Source: Pelobates cultripes
Lineage: Eukaryota > Chordata > Amphibia > Anura > Pelobatidae
Length of the DNA: 64,000 bases
Direction of reading: 5' to 3'
Assembly (NCBI GenBank): GCA_933207985.1
Contig: OW240916.1
Span: 85,219,870-85,283,869, forward strand
The position numbers were made by a program, and so were the translations under genes. Position 1 is the first letter of the stretch, and every line of letters begins with the position of its first letter. The notes under the pieces were generated by a model. It did not search any database, was not told the DNA's origin, and saw nothing but the letters and a program-made list of their open reading frames with translations. Of the stretch, positions 1 through 41,800 are shown piece by piece.

Positions 1-527
1 ACATATAAAGTTAGCCTTTGATTTTAAAAGAAAGGCAAGCATTAAAAAAATCAAATACGTCTGGTAAATATATTTTTACAAATGATTTGAGAGAGTCCTC
101 CTCAGATACTGATAGATATATGCAGAGAACAGAAAATGGAGGGAGAGAGGGAACCTTGGAGAGACAGATATGGTAGAGGGGAGAGAAAAAAGGGGGAGTG
201 AGCAATGAAAAAGGATTGACAGAGACAATGATGGAGAGAGATCAGTAGAAGGAGAAGAAATTGAAGAAAGGTAGAGAAAGAAGTAGATGGAAATATGAGA
301 ATGGAGGAATTAAGGCAGAAAGAGATAGGGATGGAAAAAGACAGACAGACGAAACAAGGTAATTAAAGAGCATAGGAGATAAATAAATTTTAGTCACACT
401 CATGAGTCTTATCAAAAGTGATGACCCATAAATTTTAGAATTTAATTTGACATTAATATAATTTGCTTTGTATGAGAGACACTCCAGGTCTATTTGTCCT
501 TATTATATAATTACATAGTCCACTTAC
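1..527. other. TM6SF2 intron 8 part with purine-rich tract
   Basis: This is intron sequence downstream of the last visible TM6SF2 exon. From about 85 to 355 the plus strand is strongly purine-rich (repeated GAGAGA and GGAG runs), so the transcribed minus strand is a long pyrimidine tract. No exon was found here; the C-terminal TM6SF2 exons must lie to the left of the window. Confidence 0.6.
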
Positions 528-31957
<31,430 letters not shown>

Positions 31958-32250
31958 GTCTGCAGAGGCTCCTGTTTCTCCTGGCCTGGGATGGGGAGCT
32001 GAACTTCTCTCAGTGTGGAGAGTCCCAGAACAGGAAATTCTCGTTCAGTAGTAGAATGAAGCTTGTAGGTAGAGGAGGGGGGACTCCAGTACAAGTATCT
32101 CTATACAAAGGTCATTTGCTTCATTTCAGGGTTGACTGATATTGCAACATACCTTGCATGCTGATAACAGGACAGCTAAATCCCTGCATGTACACAGAGG
32201 CCTGCAATAAACTCAGTTCTGTTATTTTTCCAGCTCAACTCTTTTAGGCT
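31958..32250 (-). promoter_or_regulatory. TM6SF2 upstream region with HNF4-like motif
   Basis: Sequence immediately upstream of the TM6SF2 start codon; it must contain 5' UTR and probably the promoter. CAAAGGTCA at 32106-32114 matches the core recognised by HNF4-type nuclear receptors, about 150 bases from the ATG. No clear TATA box was seen. Function is inferred from the motif and the liver/gut role of the gene. Confidence 0.35.
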
Positions 32251-32328
32251 TCTATTTGCAGTTCCCTTGTCCATTCCTCTCAAGTCACAATTTAGTGATG
32301 TCATAGAACAAGTTTTGTACATAGTGTG

Positions 32329-32790
32329 GCTTATTCACTAAACTACAAATTGTGGTGAAATCAAATCCAAATTGCAAAATGTATGGGTTTACTACCATGA
32401 CCACTTCTGCTTTTTGAAGTGGTCATGGTGTTAGGAGTCTGGATGTGCATTGTTTCCAGTCTGAAATTCTGAACATGAAGAGTTAATTTTAATTGTGTGC
32501 AAAGGGATAGTTGCATCCTCAGCACACATGACGTAGGCAGCCCAGAACTCTTGTTTCGGTGTTCACGGGCTACCTGTTGTCAATTTTGTGCATAAAAAAA
32601 TGTCTGCCGTCAGTGCGCATTGCAAACTGCTGACAGTTGTAAAAATATTTCCCCTTGCCGGCAGAGTGTCTGAAAGGGGAAGATTCCCCCTCCCTCCATA
32701 TCCCATGCGATATTTATTGTTTCCCCCAGCCGCCTTAACTTTGCTATTCAGATTACAATTCGCAATAATTACGTTTTGTGAATAAACTCT
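32329..32790. mobile_element. TTCACTAAAC-type MITE interrupted by a second repeat
   Basis: GGCTTATTCACTAAACTACA at left is mirrored by GTTTATTCACAAAACGTA on the complement at right. Between them, about 32390-32640, lies a CATGACCACTTC-type fragment related to 16838 and 58890, so one repeat has inserted into another. Confidence 0.6.
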
Positions 32791-32832
32791 GCAGAGTTTT
32801 TCTGTAAAGTGTGACCTGTCTGGAATCCATAG

Positions 32833-33345
32833 TTAAGGGAATATTCCAAGCTTGAAGCAACATAACCATTTTTTTAACTGTTTGACCTGTGGTCTTCTGG
32901 GCAATGCCTAATGCCTCCACTACTAACACTTGAGAGACTAAAGTTCCTGCTAAGTGCAGGGCTTACCTCTTTGGCTGAGAGTGTCGGCTGATCGTTCTCA
33001 AAACAGTTTGACTATTTACAGAGCGGAGATGCAAGGACAAATCTTATTCTAAGGATTCCAACTGTTTATGAACCTTTGGCCTCTATCTGGAATCTTCTAA
33101 GAGCTGGAACTTCTCAAGCAGTGCAGGACTTAGCTCATTGGATCAGATGACAATCAGCTGCCCTGTGGGGTCTAGCTCAGGAGAGCTAATGGACATTTGT
33201 GCTTAGAAACTTCCAGCTCTCCAGCATTGGTAGTGGAGACAAGCTGTTTAAAATGGTTTGAATCCTTACAAAGAGGCGTACCTAAGCACTCCTGGCACCA
33301 TAACCACTACAGCTTGCTGTATTTGTGTCTGGGGTATTCTTTTAA
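32833..33345. mobile_element. T2-like MITE
   Basis: Runs from TTAAGGGAATATTCCAAGC to GGGGTATTCTTTTAA. CCATAACCACTACAGCTTGC near the right end is shared with the copies at 30190 and 37195. It shares its right TTAA (33342-33345) with the next element. Confidence 0.7.
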
Positions 33346-33696
33346 AGGGAATCTGGGTACCATAACAACTTCATTGCTATCTTTCCTACTTCAATTCAAC
33401 CTATAGGAGAGCAAATGCCTACAAGGGGAAGTAGGGAGGAGATTCAGGCTCTGTGTGAGAGCAGCACAGGACGAGGAGAGAAACAACCAGAATGATTTAT
33501 TGCAGCAGTTTTTGGAAGCTGAAGTTCCTATTTAGTGCAGGGCTCATCTCGTTGGTTGACACTGTAACCTGATCGCTCTGAAAACCATTCTTCAAAAATG
33601 TTTTGACTACTTACAATGGCGGAACCCAGGGCACTCCTGGCACCATAATCACTACAAAGAGTTGTAGCTGTTATGGTGCTTGAAGAGTTCTTTTAA
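33342..33696. mobile_element. T2-like MITE abutting the previous one
   Basis: From TTAAAGGGAATCTGGGTACC to GAAGAGTTCTTTTAA. The two elements share one TTAA, as expected if one inserted at the edge of the other. Confidence 0.65.
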
Positions 33697-33791
33697 CCCT
33701 GTAAGGATGGAGTCAATTGTACAAGTTCAAAATAAAAAAAAAAACGAATTTTAGTTATATGTTTGTTCAACTATAACTTACCTCTTTCATA

Positions 33792-34256
33792 TTAAAGGGA
33801 AACTCTAGTGCCAGGAAAACAATCCGTTTTCCTGGCACTGCAGGTCCCCTCTCCCTCCCACCCCCAATCCCCAGTTTCTGAAGGGGTGAAAACCCCTTCA
33901 GTAACTTACCTGAGGCAGCGACGATGTCCCACGTCGCTGCTTCCTCCTCCGCTGCCACTCCTCCTCTGCATTGCGTCGGCCGGTGGGCGAGACTGATCCA
34001 TTTCAATGCTTTCCAGGGAAATGAGCGACGCTGGAGGTCCTCACACAGCGTGAGGACGTATAGATAATCTGTGCTATGATCCAGGAAGTGCCCTCTAGTA
34101 GACAGCCACTAAAGGGGGAGTTAACCCTGCAATGTAATTATTGCAGTTTATAAAAAAACTGCAATAATTACACTTGCAGGGTTAAGAGTAGTGGGAGTTG
34201 GCACCCAGACCACTCCAATGAGCAGAAGTGGTCTGGGTGCCTGGAGTGTCCCTTTA
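33792..34256. mobile_element. T2-like MITE with internal hairpin
   Basis: Starts TTAAAGGGAAACTCTAGTGCC and ends GCCTGGAGTGTCCCTTTA. The near-perfect arms TTAACCCTGCAATGTAATTA and its complement lie at about 34122-34186. Same family as 48569-49072 and 63230-63571. Confidence 0.78.
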
Positions 34257-34444
34257 GGTGCACCCACACTTATTATATATCATTTCAAGAGAAATAGGGC
34301 TTTCAATTCACATCAAATATTTATATATCAATTGGAACACAATTTATGAATGAAATCTAGAAAGTTTTTGAGAAATTAAGAAATTTTATTTTCCAAGTTC
34401 TGCATTGTATTTTAACTGTGAATGATATAATACTGTTAGCCTTT

Positions 34445-35215
34445 ACTTTGTCTGTCTTATAACTTAGAGCACCCCAGGCTGTTTCTTAAAGGACTCATAA
34501 TAGCATCTACATCAAGTAGCTAAGTCACCAAAGGCTGCTAAACAACAAATTATTTCACAAAATCAATGAATTCAGTATAACCTTTCCAAGAGTACAACAA
34601 TGTCCTCCACGTGCAGGTTTAATTGGTGTTTTGGAAAGTTACAGGGTAAAATAAAGGGATTGAGCATTTCAGTTTTTGCATATTGAAATTTGACAATGAT
34701 TTGCTGGGACTTTGTTGCCTTTTAGATTGTATAGCAGCCCAGGAATGAAACTTACCCCCATTATAACATACCATTTGCAAAAGTAGACAATCCAGGGTAT
34801 TCAAAATGGGGTATGTCGAGTCTTTTTTTAGTAGCCACTTAGTGACAAACATTTAAAAACTGCACTTTCACAGATTATATCATACATTTTACTGCTGTAA
34901 AACACTAATATTTGTGTTCAGTAAAGTTTCAAAAGTACAACAGTACCCCCATGTGCAGATGTTGTGGGATTTTTGCAGAGAATGTCTCAGCCAATGTTAC
35001 AAGTCATTGGCTGAAACATTGTAACAGCGATGCAGATGTTAGGCTACAGGGGTCTGCCTGGGTTGGCAGGAAGATGCTCAGGAGGCAATCAGCAGCATGG
35101 GTAGGGAGGCGGGCCGAGGGAGGGCTAAAGAGACAGGGTGCGCTACGTCACCCTAACGGTGTTTACCGCTGTAGGGTGTCATAACTTGCAGTAACTGCGT
35201 TCACGGGTTAAAGTG
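34445..35215. repeat. Unclassified repeat-like segment
   Basis: Two related stretches, AGAGTACAACAATGTCC near 34590 and AAAGTACAACAGTACCC near 34930, suggest an internal duplication. ACCCCCATTATAACATACCA at 34752 is a phrase I associate with dispersed frog repeats. No coding signal is visible and the class is undetermined. Confidence 0.4.
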
Positions 35216-35719
35216 AACCTGTAAAGTACAAATTAATTTTGGACAAATCAGCCCCAAATAAATTAAATACATCATATATTTTAGATATACATGTTATATT
35301 CAATGTAAAATACTGAGATTTACTCACCAAACCATGTTCCAATGCGAACGTTTCCTCAGCTTCATGGGTTTTACTTTTCATGCAACACCCACTCCAGTCC
35401 GTCTTTGGCTCTTACTGCAGTGTTCTTTGATCTGCACTGCTTGGGAACACTTCCCCAAGTAGGGAAACCTCCTCAGTGTTGCCAACACTCTGGCATCATT
35501 GAATGCCGGCATCTGAACGGAGTGACTCGCTTCATTCCTATACTGCCTAGCCTGCTCTAGCAGCACCAGCTAGGGGTTTCGACAGCAACGCAGTGGTTGC
35601 GACACTTGGGATAGCAGGGGGGTTTTCTGCTCTCCCTTGTTAAAACTGCTAGCACACTGTATACACAGAATGTTATGCTCTTCCAAAAGTGAAAATACAA
35701 GCACATGTATATTTTAAGG

Positions 35720-36291
35720 CAGCAGTCCCCAAACTAGGGTGCCAGGGACATTCACACGGGCGCCGTAGAATGTTTCCCTGGTGCTATGGTTTTTACATCA
35801 GAAAACATAACTGCAGAACAGGGGCCCAGTCTGGTGCAGCGGTCCTTTAAGACCACGACCGGGCCCCTGTAGTGTCTGCTGGCAGGAAGAAAGTGACAAC
35901 CCGTCACTTCCTCCCAGCATCGTGCAGTAGACAGCAAGGGAGGGAGAGAAGGCAGCTGCAGCATGAGGGGAGAGGAACACTCCAGGAGCTGCTCCAGACC
36001 CCTCACTCCTGCAATCTAACACAAATATTACATACAAACAAATGTACATCTGCATTTAAAAGTCTAAATTACATTCAAACACACTCCTGCAATCAAACAC
36101 TCCACTGTATTAAAATAATAAAACTGTATACAAGCACCCCTTCAAACATTGACACTATACATTACACTATAGCGCCAGTAAATGCCACAGCGCTGTACAG
36201 ATATACAACCTAGAAGTTTTGACTTAGGGTGCTTTGGAAATATATTGAAATATTAAGGGTGCCTTGAACCTAAAAGGTTTGGGAACCACTG
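35720..36291. mobile_element. hAT-type non-autonomous element
   Basis: 572 bp. The termini are CAGCAGTCCCCAAAC and, on the complement, CAGTGGTTCCCAAAC. The 8-bp flanks TTTTAAGG (35712-35719) and CTTTAAGG (36292-36299) differ at one base. No transposase is present. It lies in the space between SUGP1 and TM6SF2. Confidence 0.88.
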
Positions 36292-36540
36292 CTTTAAGGT
36301 ATGCTCTTTAATTGTACATTACAGTGCATATTAGACTGATGGTGTAAAACCTTGTAACCTTAAAGCTTAACTTTGGCTCATTAACTGAGTATTTATCAAC
36401 TACAAAATGTAGTAAGGAAAGGGGGAGGTTAAGAAGGCAAATATCAGCACTCCCACCACTTATCACTAAAGACTTAGTGTGTTTAATGACAGTTGCAGTT
36501 TCATTGATACGCTTTCGTGAAGAAATTATATTTTATATTT

Positions 36541-36545
36541 ATATA

Positions 36546-36588
<43 letters not shown>
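36541..36588. repeat. (AT)n microsatellite
   Basis: About 40 bases of alternating A and T following AT-rich sequence. It can form a cruciform and is likely length-variable. Confidence 0.95.
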
Positions 36589-36590
<2 letters not shown>

Positions 36591-37508
36591 ACAAGAGAAT
36601 AGTTTCCTTAGATTGCTTGATGGGGTAGCAGATTGCCAGAACGCCTGTATATTTGATGAGTTGTAGTTGGACTCTGCCCCTTCCATATCTAATATGCTGC
36701 AGACATACAAAGTGATTTTGCTCTGACCCAGATCCTTTCTGGGATATTGTGTTTCTCTTAGTATAGTTTTCATCCAAATTCATTCATGCCTCTATTAACA
36801 CCTTCACACACTGACACCCACTGCAATCAGAGACCAAGCATACAAATGAATCACTGTGTGTACTAATCTTTATTTTTAGCTTAAATACAGCATCAGTCCG
36901 TTTTAAGCATTTATTACCATGTTGATGACATCACCCACAGTTAGTGCCTAATCTTAGGAGCAAAGTTTCATAAGTCAACAATGAAGGAGTGGAGAAGTGA
37001 CAATGTACTGTACCAGTTAATCTTATTAATCTGCATTAATGGCAAATTGAATTTCTATGAAAATATACCTATGCTGCTGTATTCTTGAATATGGAGGGGT
37101 GAGAAATATTTGCTAACCATCTGTATGTTACTTTGAAATAAAATGTGATCGGAGTTGTTTTATGTCTTTATTGAGCATATTGTATTAAATAAACACTCCA
37201 GGCACCATATCCACTAGAGCTTGCTTGTGTGATCAAAGTTGCTGCCTGTATACTATTGTTGGATATCTGTGTTATATTGCATGTGCCCCACATTTCTGTT
37301 CTCTTACACATGACATATTACCCAATAGAGAATACAAATAATACTGACTAGGACTCCACAATCCAAAAGCCATCTTAGAGGTTATCACAATAAACCCAAG
37401 CCCTGAGGCCATGTAAGTGTCACATTAAGGGTTCTTACTTCAAGTATTAGTACTGTCCAAAGACTTGCTTGTCTTTGGAAAGCCAGTGTTTAATGCTCTT
37501 TCCTGCTG

Positions 37509-38327
37509 TTAAAGTTATACTAACAGCACCAAAACAACTTTAGCTTAATTAAGTAGTTTTGGTACTTTGTACCCCCGACCCACTGCCTACCCCCCCTCCC
37601 TGATCCTGGTCATGGAGACCTATTTGTATTCTCACACCTCCTTGGCAAATGTAAGATGAGTACTGTATGCAATATTGTACCCTATCCCCCTCCCTCTTCC
37701 TTTTTGTACCCCACCCCATCCTCAACACCAAACGATTGCAAAAGTTGATCTAACCATAGAATCTAGTTGTATACAAACAACATACGCTGTAACCAAAGAT
37801 GTAATATCTGCATTCCTGCTCAAATTGTTTGACTGTCGCTTTGAGTACATGCCTGTTATACAAAGATTGTAACACAAACTTTAACCCCACTTTTTTTTTC
37901 TGTACCCCTTCCCCCAAAAAACAAAATCTTTACAAATAAAGAATTTTCAAAAAATAAAAATTAAGTAGTTTTGGTGTATATAGTCATGTCCCTGCCATCT
38001 CACTGTCATTTAGGAGTTAAATCACTTTTGTCTGTTTTAAGAGCACTAGCCATACCTCCAGTGTCTGTGACACACAAAGCCAACATAAATTTTTTTTTAG
38101 TTTTTTGAACAGATCTTACAGCACAGTTTGTTTACTTTAGACGTTCCCTCCTGTTCTGTTAACTAAATGTTAATCACGCAGAGGAGGCTATTGTAAGATG
38201 TAACAGGCTATTAGAGCAGAAGATACATACTAAAAAAAAATATTTAGACTTTTATTTAGGAAGACAGCAATGAGACTGTGTGAGTCTCAGCCAGGGGAGG
38301 TGTATAAAAAAGTGATTTAAGACATTG
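37509..38327. mobile_element. T2-like MITE split by a LINE insertion
   Basis: The left end TTAAAGTTATACTAACAGC and the phrase AACTTTAGCTTA are shared with 44533-45054. After the LINE insert the same family resumes with TAGTCATGTCCCTGCCATCTC. The right end is degraded. Confidence 0.7.
37564..37958 (+). mobile_element. 5'-truncated LINE tail with perfect 17-bp duplications
   Basis: About 395 bp inserted in a T2-like MITE. It is flanked by AATTAAGTAGTTTTGGT at 37547-37563 and 37959-37975, identical at 17 of 17. It ends in AATAAAGAATTTTC and an A-rich tail, close to the end of the L1 at 14908. There is no coding part. Confidence 0.85.
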
Positions 38328-38652
38328 ATTAAAAGTTTAGGACAAACTATCTACATTCCAACTAAAATGCACTGGCCAAACTCTTGTCAGGAAATTAAGT
38401 CTGCTTGGAATAAGTGCATAAAAATAACGTTAAGTAAATCAGGCAATCTCAGTGTAAGCAGATAATGCTCAATCCCTCTCAGTTATAATATATTATACAG
38501 GTGTTTTTAATAAACAAAACATTTCAAAAAAATGGCAACAATGATTTTCTTTTAGACAAAAATTTTAATAACACCTGCAGAAAAAGAAATTTCAACTAAA
38601 ATAAAAACAAAATAAACAAATTGTCACATTGGGTTCAGCTAAAAGGCTTATA

Positions 38653-38658
38653 TTTATT
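38653..38658 (-). terminator. Candidate SUGP1 polyadenylation signal
   Basis: AATAAA on the minus strand, about 185 bases after the SUGP1 stop. Another AATAAA is at 38251-38256, so the 3' UTR could be longer. Which one is used cannot be told from sequence. Confidence 0.4.
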
Positions 38659-38840
38659 AGACCTACTATATCCTTTGCAAATTAACAATGAGTAGGTACA
38701 CTGGGATGCAGGTGACAGCTGTAGGTGAAGCTTCTGAAAGATCTAGCATCTTCATACGCAAAGGGACATAAACAGGAATTACGGGTATGGGACAATCTTC
38801 TGAGATTAATGATGTATGGGAGGTTGATCACATTAGTTCT

Positions 38841-38867
38841 TCAATAATATGGACGCCGTGGGTTATT
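38841..38867 (-). CDS. SUGP1: SUGP1 exon 14 (last coding exon)
   Basis: Only eight codons, NNPRRPYY, and a TGA at 38843-38841. The acceptor is ttacag. This tiny terminal coding exon is conserved in mammalian SUGP1. Confidence 0.94.
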   Translation of the reverse strand, partial: NNPRRPYY

Positions 38868-41800
38868 CTGTAAGTAAAAGAACAAATGTGAAATTCAATT
38901 CACAATACACAAAAATATGAATTATCCTCACAAGAAAAATGTTCCACTCAATGCAAAGACTACAACTATATTACTCATGTATCAATTCTGAGTTTGATGT
39001 ATTTTTTTTTTTTACCATTTGTTAATGTATTATGATATTGCAAAATAAACACAAGAGGACTAAACCTAATTGTGTACATAGTTTTCACTTGTTGCTTATT
39101 ACAAGTTTATTAAGTTTAATGATATTTGAGATTTGTTTTTTTAATTTAATAGATTTTCTTGAGAAAAATTCCCTTTAAAAAAAAAATCTGACTAAGAAGC
39201 CATGTTGTGTTAGAGTCTACTGCTATCTGACCAACTGATGCTTAACCTAACCTTTCTTTGTGTGAACCAGAAGGAAAATTAGGTTGAGAAGCAGTTGGTT
39301 TTGATAACAATAGAACCCAACATGGCTGTTCAGTCAGATTTACGTCAGATTTACAAAAAAAAAAAGTGAAATTTTCTTAAGAAAATAAATGTACGTCATT
39401 ACATTTCATTAAAATGTAATAAATTAAAAAAACAAAAAAAAAACAAAACAAGAACTAAAAAACAAACAAAAAAAAACTGATGACAGTTGTCCTTTAAGAT
39501 TATTTTTCCTTTCAATTTTTCCTATGCTTTTTGTTGTAGGAGTATTTATTGCGTCAAAATCATGGCATCAACTCTCAACTGGAACCTTTGACAATTTGTC
39601 ACTAATATTTTTACTGATGGAACAAATTTCAACAAATGTCAGTCCTCCCAAGTCTGCCACTCCACTACACCAGTACTGCACCTTGATATTGTCCTCTAAT
39701 AAAATAAGGTTTTAAAATGAATGCCATTTTGCTTCTCATAATTACATTTTTAATATCAGTTTTGCATGTACACTATGTTATTTGTATTTTTTTTTTGTCT
39801 TAAATAAATAATGAAAAAGAAATGTACCTCAAAAAATACAAAAAAAAAAATCATGTATTCTGGTTGTCTCCAGTTGCAAAAAACTTGGTAGTGAAGGGAT
39901 TAAAGAGTTTACTCTTTCAGTTCTTATTCAAAATGTTGCTCAACAATTGATTTTGGAGAAAACATTCTTTGTCCTTATGGTTCATCAAGATGGAAGAGTT
40001 CCGCTTAATAGAGGAACAGATATTTAGCTCCTCTGATAGAATGCCACAATATACAGCAATTAGGGCCAATGGCTTCTTATCACTTCTGACACACAGTTTT
40101 ACTTTTCCCTACAATAAGCTCCCCCAACCATTGACCGATCACAAAGTCTGCCATTTTGTTGTAGAATGACAAGCTCCCCCCTCTTCGTACAGTATTCCCT
40201 GGACAGTTAACGTTGGACCGAGACCTGCGCGTCTCACGCTTTTAGATTGTCTATGCCATGATTCCGAGTTCTCTGAACTTTAATAAAATTGTTTCTTTTA
40301 TTTTCAAAAACAGAATAAAGAGCATGTTGTTAAAAAAAGAAAAGAGAAAAAAAAGTTTAAGATGCCAGATACAGGTTCATACCAGTGGGTTAGGCCTGAA
40401 CCGATATGCCAACATCATCCTTTTTCGGAATGCCTCATACTCGTCGTCATTTTTTGCTAATTCTGCTGGGCGGTCAATGCCAAATCCTGCTCCATCGACA
40501 GCTGTAGAGCCCCTGTTAATAGAAGGGAGCAATACCATGTTTAGATACAAAGGGGTAGTTCCAATTTCCATTTAAACATCACGTCCCTAGAAATGACCAC
40601 ACCTTGTTCAGAATGATCTTCTGATTACATATTACCATGTATATGATATTTGAAAATTACAAAACTTAGTTATTCTGTAAATGCCATAACAATTACTATG
40701 TCCTGGTGTGGTTAAGGTGCAAGTATTTCCCTGGTGTGGCCTGGTGATAAACAGTTAAAATGTTTAAGAACAGTTTGGCATTTACCTGCCTCTGTCTGGT
40801 ATGGTAAAGTGGAAGTTCATACCAAGCATACACTATTCAAAGACTGAGAGCACCAGTCATATGTAAACATCTAGTTTAGTCTGATGAGTTGTTGCCCATT
40901 ATAATCGGTAATTATAATAATAAAAACAAAGTATTTAAGCAGGAAAGGTACACTGGTTTCCAAGTACGTCCTGGGGATGTTACTTTTGCCCAACATCCAG
41001 GGGATGTTACCATGACCCAATTTAATGGTACTCATTTTATCTAACTCAGAAGGATGAAGGGATGAGAAAACCCTGCCGGGATTTGAACGTGCAACCCCAA
41101 AGGGTTGAACAGATTCTATTGAGCTATCTCACCGGCCTAATTTCTGAGTTAGTGTCAATAATGATAAGGGGATGTTGATGAAACTTCTCAGTAATTGTAC
41201 TGTAACAAACCACAGCTTGACTTATGTGCCCCCTAGTGTTTCTATGTGGCATTAATATGTAATTATCTGAGGATTAAATGAGTACCAAAAAAAAAAAAGT
41301 ACAAAAATTGTCTTACTTGTTTACAGGGTTCTTGATTCCTTGACCGTCAGACCCCAACCCTTCGCCCTCCTTCCATCCCATCTTCATGAGCATCTGGTAT
41401 CCAATATTCTCTACAGTTATCTTGAATTCCTTGTACTCTGAATAGTCTGGCTCACGTCCTTCCTGTTGGTAAAAGAATACAAACCGTGTCATAGGAATAT
41501 CACTTCTAACTTGTGTTGGTTCGTGCGCCCATACAATGCATATGCAGAGGATAAAAAGACATTGGGGGTGGGGGTTGGCTAGGTAGAGACTAATAGAATA
41601 TTTAACGTGTGAAATTATACAACACAATAGAAACATTTGGCCAACTAATTTAAATGCAAATATACAAAAAAAAAAAAAGAGGAAATATTACAAAACCGAG
41701 TGTCTCATTGAATGCATGCTAATGGTGCTTTACCCAGCAAATTATCTTAAAATAGCCTGACATTACATTTAGACCATGGACAATGCATACACGCACTTAA

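Noticed and set aside
34912..35184. 90-codon open frame with Cys and Trp
   Set aside because: It falls in a repeat-like segment; it lacks any recognisable domain.
41055..41137. Possible tRNA gene
   Set aside because: The boxes are present but the acceptor stem does not close and a SINE-like body follows, so a tRNA-derived SINE is the better reading.
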